From Arthrobacter nitroguajacolicus_D (GTDB lineage: Bacteria; Actinomycetota; Actinomycetes; Actinomycetales; Micrococcaceae), in contig NZ_JAVDSH010000010.1 of the NCBI RefSeq assembly GCF_031455195.1, forward strand, positions 62,001-126,000: a stretch of 64,000 nt of DNA, given 5' to 3'. The notes below the pieces were generated by a model, which was not told the DNA's origin, did no database searches, and saw only the letters and a program-made list of their open reading frames with translations. Positions 24,071 to 32,789 of the stretch are shown piece after piece. A program made the translations under genes and the position numbers. Each line of letters starts with the position of its first letter. Position 1 is the first letter of the stretch.

Positions 24071-26653
24071 GTGAAGACGACTGGCATCCCACCCACGTTG
24101 TCGGTACGCCCGAGTCCCCGTGGGTTGGCCAAGGGTACCGCCGGGAGGATTGTTGCGATCCTCCTGGGCGCCTGCCTCGCCCTCGGGGCGGTGGCGGGTA
24201 TCGCCGTCGCGCCCGTCGAGGCAGCGGCGACGTCTTCGGACGGCCTGACTGCCACGCTGAACCCGGTCAGCATCCCTCCCCGGACAGCAGCAGGAAGCCC
24301 GGGATTTACGCTGGCGGCCACGGATACGAATCCGCACGGCGTTTCCTTCACCCACTACACCCTTTCGGGTGTTCCGTCCGGCTGGGACGTCACGGTGAAC
24401 GGCGTCGTCATAGGGCCGGCGTCGTCAAACCCTGTGATCTACCTCCTCGAAAAGGCGGATGCGCTGGGTGGGGCGGTCCGGATTCTTCCGCCGCTTGGTT
24501 TCCGGGGAACCCAAGCCGGCATAGCCTTATCGAGGATCACGGCTACCGCTGGGTTGATGACGGATTTCGACGGCGGAACCTTCAATTACGTCGGAACAGC
24601 CAAGCCCCAATTACCTGCTGCCAACACCCAGTACGGCTACCACGACCCCACTACCTTGATGGGTACGGCGCCCTACAAGCAATATGGGCCATTGGACGGC
24701 TACTACTCGATCTGGGGGACATCCCGGTTCCGTGGGCCGGACGTTTCCTACAACAACCTCTGGGCGGATTTCCGGAGCGTGACCAACCCACTTCCGGATG
24801 CAACGTACAGCTCTGCGGCAGCCTGCCAGAACGCTCCCGCAAACTTTGCCGGCATGATGCTTCCGCCAGGGACTCCGGTCACTGACTCCGAGTCCGCAGC
24901 AAACGGCAAGTTCATGATTGTCAATGGTTCGAAAGACCTCCCAGTACCCAACAACCTGATTCAAACAACTGTCAGCGTGGCGCCCCATACCTGGTACAAC
25001 TTCACCGGGTACACGGCGAATTTGAGCTACGACAGCTCGGCCACTGTTGGTGTGCGGTCAGCTTTGTTCGTCGGCGCGCACCCCGGTGATTCGGGCGAGT
25101 TGGTGGGTACCTCGCCAGCCCTTGCCAAGCAGCCTTCATGTGCCAACTCCGAGACCACATGGTCCTACAACACCGGAATGTGGTTCTCGGGATCGAACAC
25201 CACCGCGGTCCTGGGAGTCCGCAATTTGAGCGGCGGGGGATTCGGCAACGACCTTGGCGTTGACCAACTCAGCTTCCAGGAAATGGCCACGTCAACCTTT
25301 GACGCTGTAGTTGAGGTTCCTGATCCTTCTCCAGTTCCGGTTCCGGCGATGGAGTTCTCCAAAGCCGCGGATACCTCGGGCATCCAGCAGCCGCCTGTTG
25401 CCGGAGACCGGATCACGTACACGTTCACGTCGAAGAACACGGGCAACGTGAAGCTCACTGGCGTGGACATTGTTGATCCGCTTGCTGGCCTCCCGGCGCT
25501 GGCCTTCACCTGGCCGGGCGCCACGGGTGAACTCCTTCCCGGCCAAACCGTGACCGCGAAGGCGGTTTATGCCATCACCCAGGCGGATATCGACGCCGGA
25601 CACGTCGCCAGCACTGCAACCACCACCGGGAGTCCGCCCACCGGGCAGGCGGTGACGCCCCAGCCGGTGAGCAGTAACACCGCCTTGGTCCAGGCGCCGG
25701 GCATTGCCTTCAGCAAAACGGCCGATGTTGCAGCGGTGCAGTCACCGGCGAAGGTCGGTGACACGATCACCTACAAGCTGGTGGCCCAGAACACCGGAAA
25801 TGTCACGTTGACCAACGTCTCCGTGGACGATCCCTCGGCTGGATTGCCTGCGATGACGTACAGCTGGCCAGGTGCCCCCGGTGCGCTTCTTCCGGGTGAA
25901 GCCGTCACCGCTACAGCGAGCTACCCGGTAACCCAAACAGATATCGACGCCGGTCACGTCGCCAGCAGTGGAACAGCCACGGGGACCCCTCCATCCGGCA
26001 CCCCCGTCACCCCACCTCCGGGCGAAACCGACACCCCGCTCCTGCCGGGTTTCGGTTGGGAGTTCTCCAAGACGGCCGACGCCTCGGCAATTGGAGATCC
26101 CGCCCGGTTGGGAGAGGTGATCGTTTACCACTTTGTCCTTAAGAACACCGGCACTGTCCCCATGTCTGGAGTCGAGGTCAACGATCCGCTGGTGGGCCTC
26201 CAGGACATTGTCTATGCCTGGCCCGGTGTGGCAGGAACGCTGCTTCCCGGTCAAACGATGACGGCTACCGCGGACTACGCCATCACCGATGCCGACATCA
26301 AGGCAGGCAAGGTTGCCAACACTGCGACCGCAATGGGGACCCCTCCCATGGGGCCGTCCGTCACCACGCCTCCGGCACATGTCGTGGTGATCTTTCCTCC
26401 AGTGGACTCCGCAGTCACTGCACCCGCTCCACCCGCCGCTTCCGGCGGGGTGGATCAATTTCCGTCGGGACCCCCGGTCACTGCACCATCTGCAAGTGTT
26501 GCTGTGACTTCCCCGCCGGTGGTTCCGGGCCAGCCGGGAGGGGCGTTGGCCAGCACGGGAGTTGTCCTCACCGTGTTGCCGATCAGCCTCCTGGCATTCG
26601 GCTCGGGACTGTTCCTGTTCCTCAGTGGACGTCGCAGGCGTTCCGGGGCATAG
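24071..26653 (+). CDS. LASTG-anchored surface protein with three DUF11/DUF7507-type repeats
   Basis: 860 aa starting at GTG (GAGGATCGG upstream). It has an N-terminal signal peptide (hydrophobic AGRIVAILLGACLALGAVAG, cut near VEAAA). Residues about 50-410 form an unassigned region, part of which (WYNFTGYTANLSY, then GNDLGVDQLSFQE) looks like a carbohydrate-binding beta-sandwich. Three repeats of about 117 aa start at 427, 544 and 662, each with EFSK(A/T)AD, (Y)TF..KNTGNV and LLPG(Q/E). The C-terminus has LASTG at 826-830, a hydrophobic stretch and RRRR, a class E sortase signal. Likely a cell-wall-linked adhesin or matrix protein. Confidence 0.85.
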   Translation: MKTTGIPPTLSVRPSPRGLAKGTAGRIVAILLGACLALGAVAGIAVAPVEAAATSSDGLTATLNPVSIPPRTAAGSPGFTLAATDTNPHGVSFTHYTLSGVPSGWDVTVNGVVIGPASSNPVIYLLEKADALGGAVRILPPLGFRGTQAGIALSRITATAGLMTDFDGGTFNYVGTAKPQLPAANTQYGYHDPTTLMGTAPYKQYGPLDGYYSIWGTSRFRGPDVSYNNLWADFRSVTNPLPDATYSSAAACQNAPANFAGMMLPPGTPVTDSESAANGKFMIVNGSKDLPVPNNLIQTTVSVAPHTWYNFTGYTANLSYDSSATVGVRSALFVGAHPGDSGELVGTSPALAKQPSCANSETTWSYNTGMWFSGSNTTAVLGVRNLSGGGFGNDLGVDQLSFQEMATSTFDAVVEVPDPSPVPVPAMEFSKAADTSGIQQPPVAGDRITYTFTSKNTGNVKLTGVDIVDPLAGLPALAFTWPGATGELLPGQTVTAKAVYAITQADIDAGHVASTATTTGSPPTGQAVTPQPVSSNTALVQAPGIAFSKTADVAAVQSPAKVGDTITYKLVAQNTGNVTLTNVSVDDPSAGLPAMTYSWPGAPGALLPGEAVTATASYPVTQTDIDAGHVASSGTATGTPPSGTPVTPPPGETDTPLLPGFGWEFSKTADASAIGDPARLGEVIVYHFVLKNTGTVPMSGVEVNDPLVGLQDIVYAWPGVAGTLLPGQTMTATADYAITDADIKAGKVANTATAMGTPPMGPSVTTPPAHVVVIFPPVDSAVTAPAPPAASGGVDQFPSGPPVTAPSASVAVTSPPVVPGQPGGALASTGVVLTVLPISLLAFGSGLFLFLSGRRRRSGA

Positions 26654-26662
26654 GACAAAGAG

Positions 26663-26700
26663 TGCGCGGCAATCGGGGCCCCAACCCCGGTTGCCGCGCA
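26663..26700 (+). terminator. intrinsic terminator after the surface-protein gene
   Basis: 16-bp arms 26663-26678 and 26685-26700 with one G-T type mismatch and a 6-nt loop, followed by TTTCTGT. It begins 9 bp after the stop codon. Confidence 0.85.
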
Positions 26701-26730
26701 TTTCTGTGCAGCGCGCAGCTCAGGTATTTG

Positions 26731-27096
26731 TTACTTGGTCGGTCGTTTCTTTTGCCATTGCGCTGCATGCCAAAACAGGAGGGCGGCAGTGAGCAGGACG
26801 GCCGCCAGAAGGGCATACGGTGCGTTGGAGAGCATCAGGAAATTCAGTTGGGCGGACTCCGGCCCCTGGTTGGACGTGGGCGTGATGATTGCAGTCGTGG
26901 CTGTGGTCAGCGCCCACGTCCCGAACCACGCCAGCCCTGCGTCCAAAACCCACAGGGCAATCACGAATGGGTTGACGGAAAGGCGGGAACTCCCCGGGTC
27001 AGCAGGCTCGGGTACATGCGGACTGATCGCTTTGACGGCATTGCCGTGTTCGTCTATCTCACGGAAGCCGATGCGCTCGTGAACGTGGTCCTTCAT
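26731..27096 (-). CDS. hypothetical two-segment membrane protein
   Basis: 121 aa. A hydrophilic N-terminus (MKDHVHERIGFREIDEHGNA) is followed by two membrane segments (about 44-68 and 91-112) and a basic end WQKKRPTK. I do not recognise the family. Start 27096 was chosen because it has a purine-rich GGGGGAT upstream and begins the hydrophilic, coding-like part; an in-frame start at 27237 adds a low-complexity leader. It is divergent from the siderophore operon, and the iron box lies 223 bp away, so iron control of this gene is possible but unsupported. Confidence 0.6.
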   Translation of the reverse strand: MKDHVHERIGFREIDEHGNAVKAISPHVPEPADPGSSRLSVNPFVIALWVLDAGLAWFGTWALTTATTAIITPTSNQGPESAQLNFLMLSNAPYALLAAVLLTAALLFWHAAQWQKKRPTK

Positions 27097-27318
27097 GGGA
27101 TCCCCCAGCCGCTGGCCGTCGATGCTTCCTTGCACTCTACCCCCTTCCGCTGACACCCCAGATGGCAATCCTGCAGTGCCCGGGGGCAGGGATGAAGGCC
27201 TACATTGTGCACTCCGGAGGGTCGCCAGGAAAGTCAATGAAGCTTCGACGCCGTAGAAAACCGCAAGAAACCGCCTTCTAAGCGAAATAGGTCACAAAAG
27301 TTTGACGGAAAGGCTTAC

Positions 27319-27337
27319 CTAAGTAAGGCTTACCTTG
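27319..27337. promoter_or_regulatory. iron box (DtxR/IdeR/DmdR-type operator) of the siderophore operon
   Basis: The 19-mer CTAAGTAAGGCTTACCTTG agrees with TWAGGTWAGSCTWACCTWA at 16 of 19 positions, and a second partial half site (GGCTTACCT, 27312-27320) directly precedes it. It lies 36 bp upstream of the desA GTG. Iron-loaded DtxR-type repressors bind such sites, so the operon should be on under iron starvation. Confidence 0.82.
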
Positions 27338-27372
27338 CTAACAAGCGCCCAATGCAATGGAAGGAAGCTGAC

Positions 27373-28935
27373 GTGACGTCACCCAGTGTCGAAGAGCGGA
27401 TCGCTCAGGAGCAGGATTTTGGCTCCAAAGTGGAACTGGCCCTCGCTGCCACCAACCAGCTGTTCAACGCACGAAATTCGCCCAGTTACGTCGCGCAGGT
27501 CCTTCAAGGAGTCAATGCTGTCTCCACCAAGGTGCAGCGGACCGCTAAGCCGTTCACCGGCGTCGGGCATGCTGAACTGAAGGCCAAGGTTGGCGCCGTC
27601 GACCTCGAACGCCCCCTGCCCGATACGGCAGCGGCGCTCGAGGAGCTCGACGAGCTGTACCTCAAGGACGCCATCTATTTCCACGACGCCCGCTACGCTG
27701 CCCACCTCAACTGCCCGGTAGTCATCCCGGCGCTGGTTGGCGAGGCTGTGCTCTCGGCAGTGAACTCGTCCATGGACACCTGGGACCAGAGCGCAGGTGC
27801 CACCATGATCGAGCGCCGCTTGATCGACTGGACCGCTGAGCGCATCGGCTTCACCCCTGACGCGGACGGTGTTTTCACGTCGGGTGGCAGCCAGTCCAAC
27901 TTCCAGGCCCTGCTGATTGCGCGCAATCAGGCGGTGGCCAAGCTGCGTGTTGGACACCCCGACGCCCGCCTGCCGCACCTGCTGGACCGGCTGCGGATCT
28001 TCACTTCCGCAGACAGCCACTTCAGCATCCAAAAGTCTGCCTCAATGCTGGGCATGGGATTCGACGCCGTCGTCGCCATACCCACCGCCGAGGACCACCG
28101 AATGGACCCCACCGCGCTTGCGGCTGCTTTGGCAGAAGCGCACGACGCCGGGCTGGTACCCATGGCGGTGGTGGCGACCGCTGGAACCACAGACTTCGGA
28201 TCGGTTGATCCCCTCACGGAGCTGGCCGCTCTGGTGCGGGCCTATGATTCCTGGCTGCACGTCGATGCCGCCTACGGGGGAGGGCTCATTGTGTCCGGCC
28301 GTTACCGGAACCTCTTGGACGGGATCCACCTGGCCGACTCCGTCACCGTGGACTTCCACAAAACGTTCTTCCAGCCGGTCAGCTCAAGCGCGGTGCTGGT
28401 CCGCAATGGTTCCATGCTGGGACACGTCACCTACTACGCGGACTACCTCAATCCTGAGAGCGCCGCCAAGGCCGAGATCCCCAACCAAGTGGACAAGAGC
28501 ATCCAGACCACGCGTCGTTTCGATGCCCTCAAGCTCTGGCTCACACTGCGCATCATGGGCGCGGAGGCCATTGGTGCGCTCTTTGACGAAGCGATCGACC
28601 TCGCGGGACGTGTGGGAACCTTGCTTGCCGGTGACACCGAATTCGAGCTGGCCGCCACGCCGCAGCTGAGCACTTTGGTGTTCCGATACCGCCCGGTGGT
28701 TGACGGTGCTGTCATCGATGATGACGCGGCCGATGCCATCAATCCCGCCATCCGCGCAGCGATTTTCGCTTCGGGTGACGCTGTTGTTGCAGGCACTAAG
28801 GTGGCAGGGCGCCACTACCTCAAATTCACCCTCCTCAACGCTGAGGCCTCCCTGGGGGACATCCAGGAAATCATCGAACTTATTCGCAGGACCGGCGCCA
28901 GCCTCCTCGCAGAAACCACGGAGGCCGCCGCATGA
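27373..28935 (+). CDS. desA: DesA-like PLP-dependent lysine decarboxylase, siderophore operon gene 1
   Basis: 520 aa group II PLP decarboxylase. The PLP lysine is K330 in VDFHKTFFQP, and the pyridine-nitrogen aspartate is D298 in HVDAAYGGG. In desferrioxamine synthesis this enzyme turns L-lysine into cadaverine; 2,4-diaminobutyrate decarboxylases are close relatives, but the three following genes fit desferrioxamine. The GTG at 27373 has AAGGAAG 5 nt upstream and is preferred to an ATG 21 nt earlier. The stop overlaps the next start (ATGA). Confidence 0.9.
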   Translation: MTSPSVEERIAQEQDFGSKVELALAATNQLFNARNSPSYVAQVLQGVNAVSTKVQRTAKPFTGVGHAELKAKVGAVDLERPLPDTAAALEELDELYLKDAIYFHDARYAAHLNCPVVIPALVGEAVLSAVNSSMDTWDQSAGATMIERRLIDWTAERIGFTPDADGVFTSGGSQSNFQALLIARNQAVAKLRVGHPDARLPHLLDRLRIFTSADSHFSIQKSASMLGMGFDAVVAIPTAEDHRMDPTALAAALAEAHDAGLVPMAVVATAGTTDFGSVDPLTELAALVRAYDSWLHVDAAYGGGLIVSGRYRNLLDGIHLADSVTVDFHKTFFQPVSSSAVLVRNGSMLGHVTYYADYLNPESAAKAEIPNQVDKSIQTTRRFDALKLWLTLRIMGAEAIGALFDEAIDLAGRVGTLLAGDTEFELAATPQLSTLVFRYRPVVDGAVIDDDAADAINPAIRAAIFASGDAVVAGTKVAGRHYLKFTLLNAEASLGDIQEIIELIRRTGASLLAETTEAAA

Positions 28936-30275
28936 GCACCCCAAACAACGGCAGGATTTACGACGTCGCAGGCATCGGCGTCGGGCCCTTCAACCTGGGC
29001 CTGGCCGCGCTCAGCGAACCGGTGGAAAACCTCGACTGTGTGTTCCTGGATCGCCGGGAATCCTTCGATTGGCACCCGGGCATGATGCTGGAGCCGGCGC
29101 ACCTGCAGGTCCCGTTCATGGCGGACCTCGTCACCTTGGCCGACCCGACGTCCCGGTTCTCGTTCCTGAACTTCCTGAAGCAGACCGGCCGCCTGTACCG
29201 CTTCTATATCCGCGAGAACTTCTACCCCCTGCGCGCCGAGTACAACCAGTACTGCCAGTGGGTGGCGGGTCAGCTTGAGTCAGTCCGTTTTAGCACGGAT
29301 GTGCTGGATGTGACTTACGACGACGGCGTGTACCGCCTTTCGGTGCAGGGGCCCGGGGGCGCGGAGGTGCTTAGCGCCCGGAAACTGGTCCTTGGCACGG
29401 GCACATCACCCTATGTCCCGGACGCCTGTGCAGGGATAGTCGACGCTGGGGGACTGGTCCTCCACAACGCCGACTACCTGTCGAGGAAGAGTGAGCTGCA
29501 GTCCAAGCGCAGCATCACCATTGTCGGGAGCGGCCAGAGCGCGGCCGAGCTGTACTACGAACTCCTTCAGGAAATCGACGTCTACGGGTACCAGCTCAAC
29601 TGGGTAACCCGCTCCGGCCGCTTCTTCCCGCTCGAGTACACCAAACTCACACTTGAGATGACCTCGCCGGAGTACGTGGACTACTTCCACTCACTCCCGG
29701 GCGAGCAGCGCGATTCCTTGATCAAGAACCAGAAGAACCTGTACAAGGGCATCAACTCGGACCTGATCGACGACATCTACGATCTCCTCTACACCAAGAG
29801 CCTCTCCGGCATGGTGGACACCCAACTACACACTCACTCGTCGCTGACTGCCGCCGCGTGGGACGCTTCCGCCGGAATCCATACACTCCAGTTGCACCAC
29901 GAAGAACACGGCCGCGACTACTCGTTGGATTCCGAGGCCGTGGTCCTCGCCACCGGCTACACCTACAAGGAGCCCGTGTTCCTGGCCGGCATCCAGGACC
30001 GAATCAGCCGCGACTCCAAGGGCCGCTTCGACGTAGAGCGCAACTATGGAACCGGCGTCGAACCCGGCGAAATCTTCGTCCAGAACGCCGAGCTGCACAC
30101 CCACGGCTTCGTCACCCCGGACCTCGGCATGGCCGCCTACCGCAACTCCTGCATCCTGCGCGAAATCACGGGCCGGGAGGTCTATCCGATCGAGCGCAGC
30201 ATCGCGTTCCAGCAGTTCGGCGCACCGGCTCCTGTGGCTGCCAACCTCCCGGAGACAGCTGGAGCAACCGTATGA
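28932..30275 (+). CDS. desB: DesB-like cadaverine/lysine N-hydroxylase (FAD, NADPH)
   Basis: 447 aa flavin N-hydroxylase of the IucD/SidA/PvdA family. The FAD site is GIGVGPFNLGLA (14-25), and the NADPH site IVGSGQSAAELYYELL starts with G199. The C-terminal ATGYTYKEP matches the D-x3-(L/F)-A-T-G-Y motif. It adds a hydroxyl to the amine of cadaverine, giving N-hydroxycadaverine. It overlaps both neighbours by 4 nt. Confidence 0.93.
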   Translation: MSTPNNGRIYDVAGIGVGPFNLGLAALSEPVENLDCVFLDRRESFDWHPGMMLEPAHLQVPFMADLVTLADPTSRFSFLNFLKQTGRLYRFYIRENFYPLRAEYNQYCQWVAGQLESVRFSTDVLDVTYDDGVYRLSVQGPGGAEVLSARKLVLGTGTSPYVPDACAGIVDAGGLVLHNADYLSRKSELQSKRSITIVGSGQSAAELYYELLQEIDVYGYQLNWVTRSGRFFPLEYTKLTLEMTSPEYVDYFHSLPGEQRDSLIKNQKNLYKGINSDLIDDIYDLLYTKSLSGMVDTQLHTHSSLTAAAWDASAGIHTLQLHHEEHGRDYSLDSEAVVLATGYTYKEPVFLAGIQDRISRDSKGRFDVERNYGTGVEPGEIFVQNAELHTHGFVTPDLGMAAYRNSCILREITGREVYPIERSIAFQQFGAPAPVAANLPETAGATV

Positions 30276-30862
30276 GCTTCACGTTCCGGCCCGTGGATCC
30301 TGTGACCGATGCACCCGTCCTCCACAGCTGGGTCAGCCAGGAGTACGCCCGGTTCTGGGGCATGGTTTCGTCCACAGAGCAGGATGTTGTGGAGGAATAC
30401 TCGAAGATCGCCGATTCGGGCCATCACCAGGCATTCCTGGGGCTCGACGGCGGTGTCCCCGCCTTCCTGATGGAACGGTACCGTCCCGAATCATCGCCAT
30501 TGGCGGACGTGTACGAGGTCCAGGACGGCGACATAGGAATGCACCTCCTGGTGTCCCCGCCAAGTGGCGAGCCGCAGCCGGGCTTCACCACCGCCGTCAT
30601 GCAGTCCGTGATGGCTGAACTGTTCGCCGACCCCGCCACACGGCGGGTCGTCGTCGAGCCTGACGCCCGCAACCACAAGATCCACGTCCTGAATGAAAAG
30701 GTGGGCTTCCGGCCGTACGGCGTGGTGACCCTTCCCGCCGTCGACCCTGCGGAGGACCACAAACAGGGGCTCCTGAGCTTCTGTACCCGCGACGACTTCC
30801 TTGCCACCCTGACCCCGATTCTGGCCGCGCCCGCCGCGGCGACCAGAGGAGAATCCCTGTGA
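30272..30862 (+). CDS. desC: DesC-like GNAT acyltransferase for hydroxamate formation
   Basis: 196 aa of the AlcB/RhbD/IucB acetyltransferase family. FRPVDPVTDAPVLHSWV, FLMERYRPESSPLADVY, GDIGMHLLVSPP and NEKVGFRPYGVVTLP are family segments. It would succinylate or acetylate N-hydroxycadaverine. The ATG at 30272 overlaps desB (ATGA), and the stop overlaps desD (GTGA), so all four genes are coupled. Longer frames to the left are antisense or overlapping artefacts inside desB. Confidence 0.9.
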   Translation: MSFTFRPVDPVTDAPVLHSWVSQEYARFWGMVSSTEQDVVEEYSKIADSGHHQAFLGLDGGVPAFLMERYRPESSPLADVYEVQDGDIGMHLLVSPPSGEPQPGFTTAVMQSVMAELFADPATRRVVVEPDARNHKIHVLNEKVGFRPYGVVTLPAVDPAEDHKQGLLSFCTRDDFLATLTPILAAPAAATRGESL

Positions 30863-32700
30863 CCACCACTGCTGATAACGTGACCGCCGCGGCTGCTGTC
30901 CCGGTGTCCCACCTGACACCTGAGCGCTGGGCCATTGCCAACCGCCACGTGGTCCGCAAGGCGATTGCCGAGTTTTCGCACGAACGGATCCTGGTTCCGG
31001 AGCTGATCCGCGACGAAGGTGCCGGCGTTGGCCTGTACAAGGTGGTAAGCGACGATGACGCGACGGAATACCGGTTCCGCGCCCGTGTGCTGCGGCTTGA
31101 CCACTGGTCCATCACCGCTGATTCCGTGGTTCGCGTGCGCAACGGCGAAGACTTATCCGTGGACGCCCTGGATTTCATTGCCGACTTCCACGAAGCCCTG
31201 GCCATCCGGCAGGACATGCTGCCCGTCTATCTCGAGGAAGTCAGCAGCACACTGGCCAGCCACGCGTACAAGCAGGGCAAGCCCTTCTCCTCGGCGCAAT
31301 TGGCGGCAGGTATCACGGGCGGTGCCGACCGTGCCGCGGATTTCCAGGCGATCGAGCACAGCATGACCGAGGGGCATCCTTGCTTCGTGGCCAACAACGG
31401 CAGGCTGGGATTCGGTATTGCGGACTACCACGCGTTCGCGCCGGAGACCGGTGCAACGGTGAAGCTGCAGTGGATCGCGGTGCACCGTAGCAAAGCAGTG
31501 TTCACCTCGAGCGCGGGGCTCGATTACCGCACCCACTTCGAAGCTGAACTAGGACCCGCCACCTTGGCGTGGTTCAACGCCGAACTTTCGGCATCCGGCC
31601 TGGATCCAGAGGAGTACCTCCTCATGCCGGTCCACCCATGGCAGTGGGACAACAAGCTCACGGTGACGTTCGCGGCAGAAATCGCCCAGCGCCACATCGT
31701 GAACCTGGGTGCAGGCGAGGATTCGTACCAGGCTCAGCAGTCCATCCGCACCTTCTTCAACACCACGGCACCGGAGAAGGCGTACGTCAAAACGGCGATG
31801 TCCGTGCTGAACATGGGCTTCATGCGTGGGCTCTCGCCGCAGTACATGAAGGCAACGCCGGCCATCAACGATTGGTTGCAGGAATTGATCGGCAATGACC
31901 AGGAGCTCCAGAACCGGGGCCTGGCCATGATCCGTGAAACAGCGGCCATCGGCTATCACAACCACTATTACGAGGCTGCTTCGGCCAAGGGTTCGCCTTA
32001 CCGCAAGATGCTCTCGGCCCTGTGGAGGGAAAGTCCGCTGCCGTTACTCAAGGACGGACAGCAGCTGGCCACTATGGCGTCGCTCCTGCACGTGGACCAG
32101 TCCGGAGCCCCTATGGTCACGGCACTTATGAAACGTTCAGGCTTGGCTCCCACTGAATGGCTTCGCCGCTACTTCGAGGCCTATCTTGTGCCCTTGCTTC
32201 ACTGCCTCTATGAGTATGAGCTCGCGTTCATGCCGCACGGCGAAAACGTGATCCTGATCCTCGAGAATGGCGTGCCTGTCCGGGCGATCATGAAGGACAT
32301 TGCCGAGGAAATCGTGGTGATGGGGGACCGGCTGGAGCTCCCGGAAGACGTGTCCCGCATCAAAGCCGACATCCCCGCCGAGGAGATGGTGCTGGCTATC
32401 TTCACCGACGTGTTCGACTGTATCTTCCGGTTCCTGGGGGCGATCCTTGTGGAGGACGGGACGCTGAGCGAGGACGAATTCTGGGGAACCGCCGCAACTG
32501 TTGTGAAGGAGTACCAGCAGCGCCACCCGGACCTCACGGACCAGTTCGCCATGCATGATGTGTTCGCTCCGGACTTTGAACTGTCGTGCCTCAACCGGCT
32601 CCAGCTGCGGAACAATCAGCAAATGCTGGACATCTCGGATCCTTCAGGCGGCCTCCAGATGGCTGGGCGCCTGGCTAATCCGCTGGCGAAGTTCGCCTGA
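30859..32700 (+). CDS. desD: DesD-like NRPS-independent siderophore synthetase (IucA/IucC family)
   Basis: 613 aa starting at GTG with AGAGGAG upstream. It carries NIS-synthetase motifs: EGHPCFVANNGRLGFG near the ATP region, LLMPVHPWQWDN, KTAMSVLNMGFMRGLSP, and in the C-terminal part FMPHGENVILILENG with the DIAEE acidic site. It joins N-hydroxy-N-succinylcadaverine units with ATP into linear and cyclic desferrioxamines. It is the last gene of the operon; no uptake or export gene follows in the window. Confidence 0.93.
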   Translation: MTTTADNVTAAAAVPVSHLTPERWAIANRHVVRKAIAEFSHERILVPELIRDEGAGVGLYKVVSDDDATEYRFRARVLRLDHWSITADSVVRVRNGEDLSVDALDFIADFHEALAIRQDMLPVYLEEVSSTLASHAYKQGKPFSSAQLAAGITGGADRAADFQAIEHSMTEGHPCFVANNGRLGFGIADYHAFAPETGATVKLQWIAVHRSKAVFTSSAGLDYRTHFEAELGPATLAWFNAELSASGLDPEEYLLMPVHPWQWDNKLTVTFAAEIAQRHIVNLGAGEDSYQAQQSIRTFFNTTAPEKAYVKTAMSVLNMGFMRGLSPQYMKATPAINDWLQELIGNDQELQNRGLAMIRETAAIGYHNHYYEAASAKGSPYRKMLSALWRESPLPLLKDGQQLATMASLLHVDQSGAPMVTALMKRSGLAPTEWLRRYFEAYLVPLLHCLYEYELAFMPHGENVILILENGVPVRAIMKDIAEEIVVMGDRLELPEDVSRIKADIPAEEMVLAIFTDVFDCIFRFLGAILVEDGTLSEDEFWGTAATVVKEYQQRHPDLTDQFAMHDVFAPDFELSCLNRLQLRNNQQMLDISDPSGGLQMAGRLANPLAKFA

Positions 32701-32711
32701 AGACCCGTGAG

Positions 32712-32760
32712 GGGTTAGCTCTCGGCACTCCCGCCGGAGCAAAAGGGTGGGAGCTAACCC
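32712..32760 (+). terminator. weak hairpin after the siderophore operon
   Basis: 10-bp arms (32712-32721 and 32751-32760) surround a 29-nt loop that can pair partly with itself. It lies 12 bp after the desD stop and before the next plus-strand gene. The long loop and lack of T tract lower confidence. Confidence 0.5.
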
Positions 32761-32789
32761 TCCGGGGTGCGGGCGGCTAGTCTTGGCCC

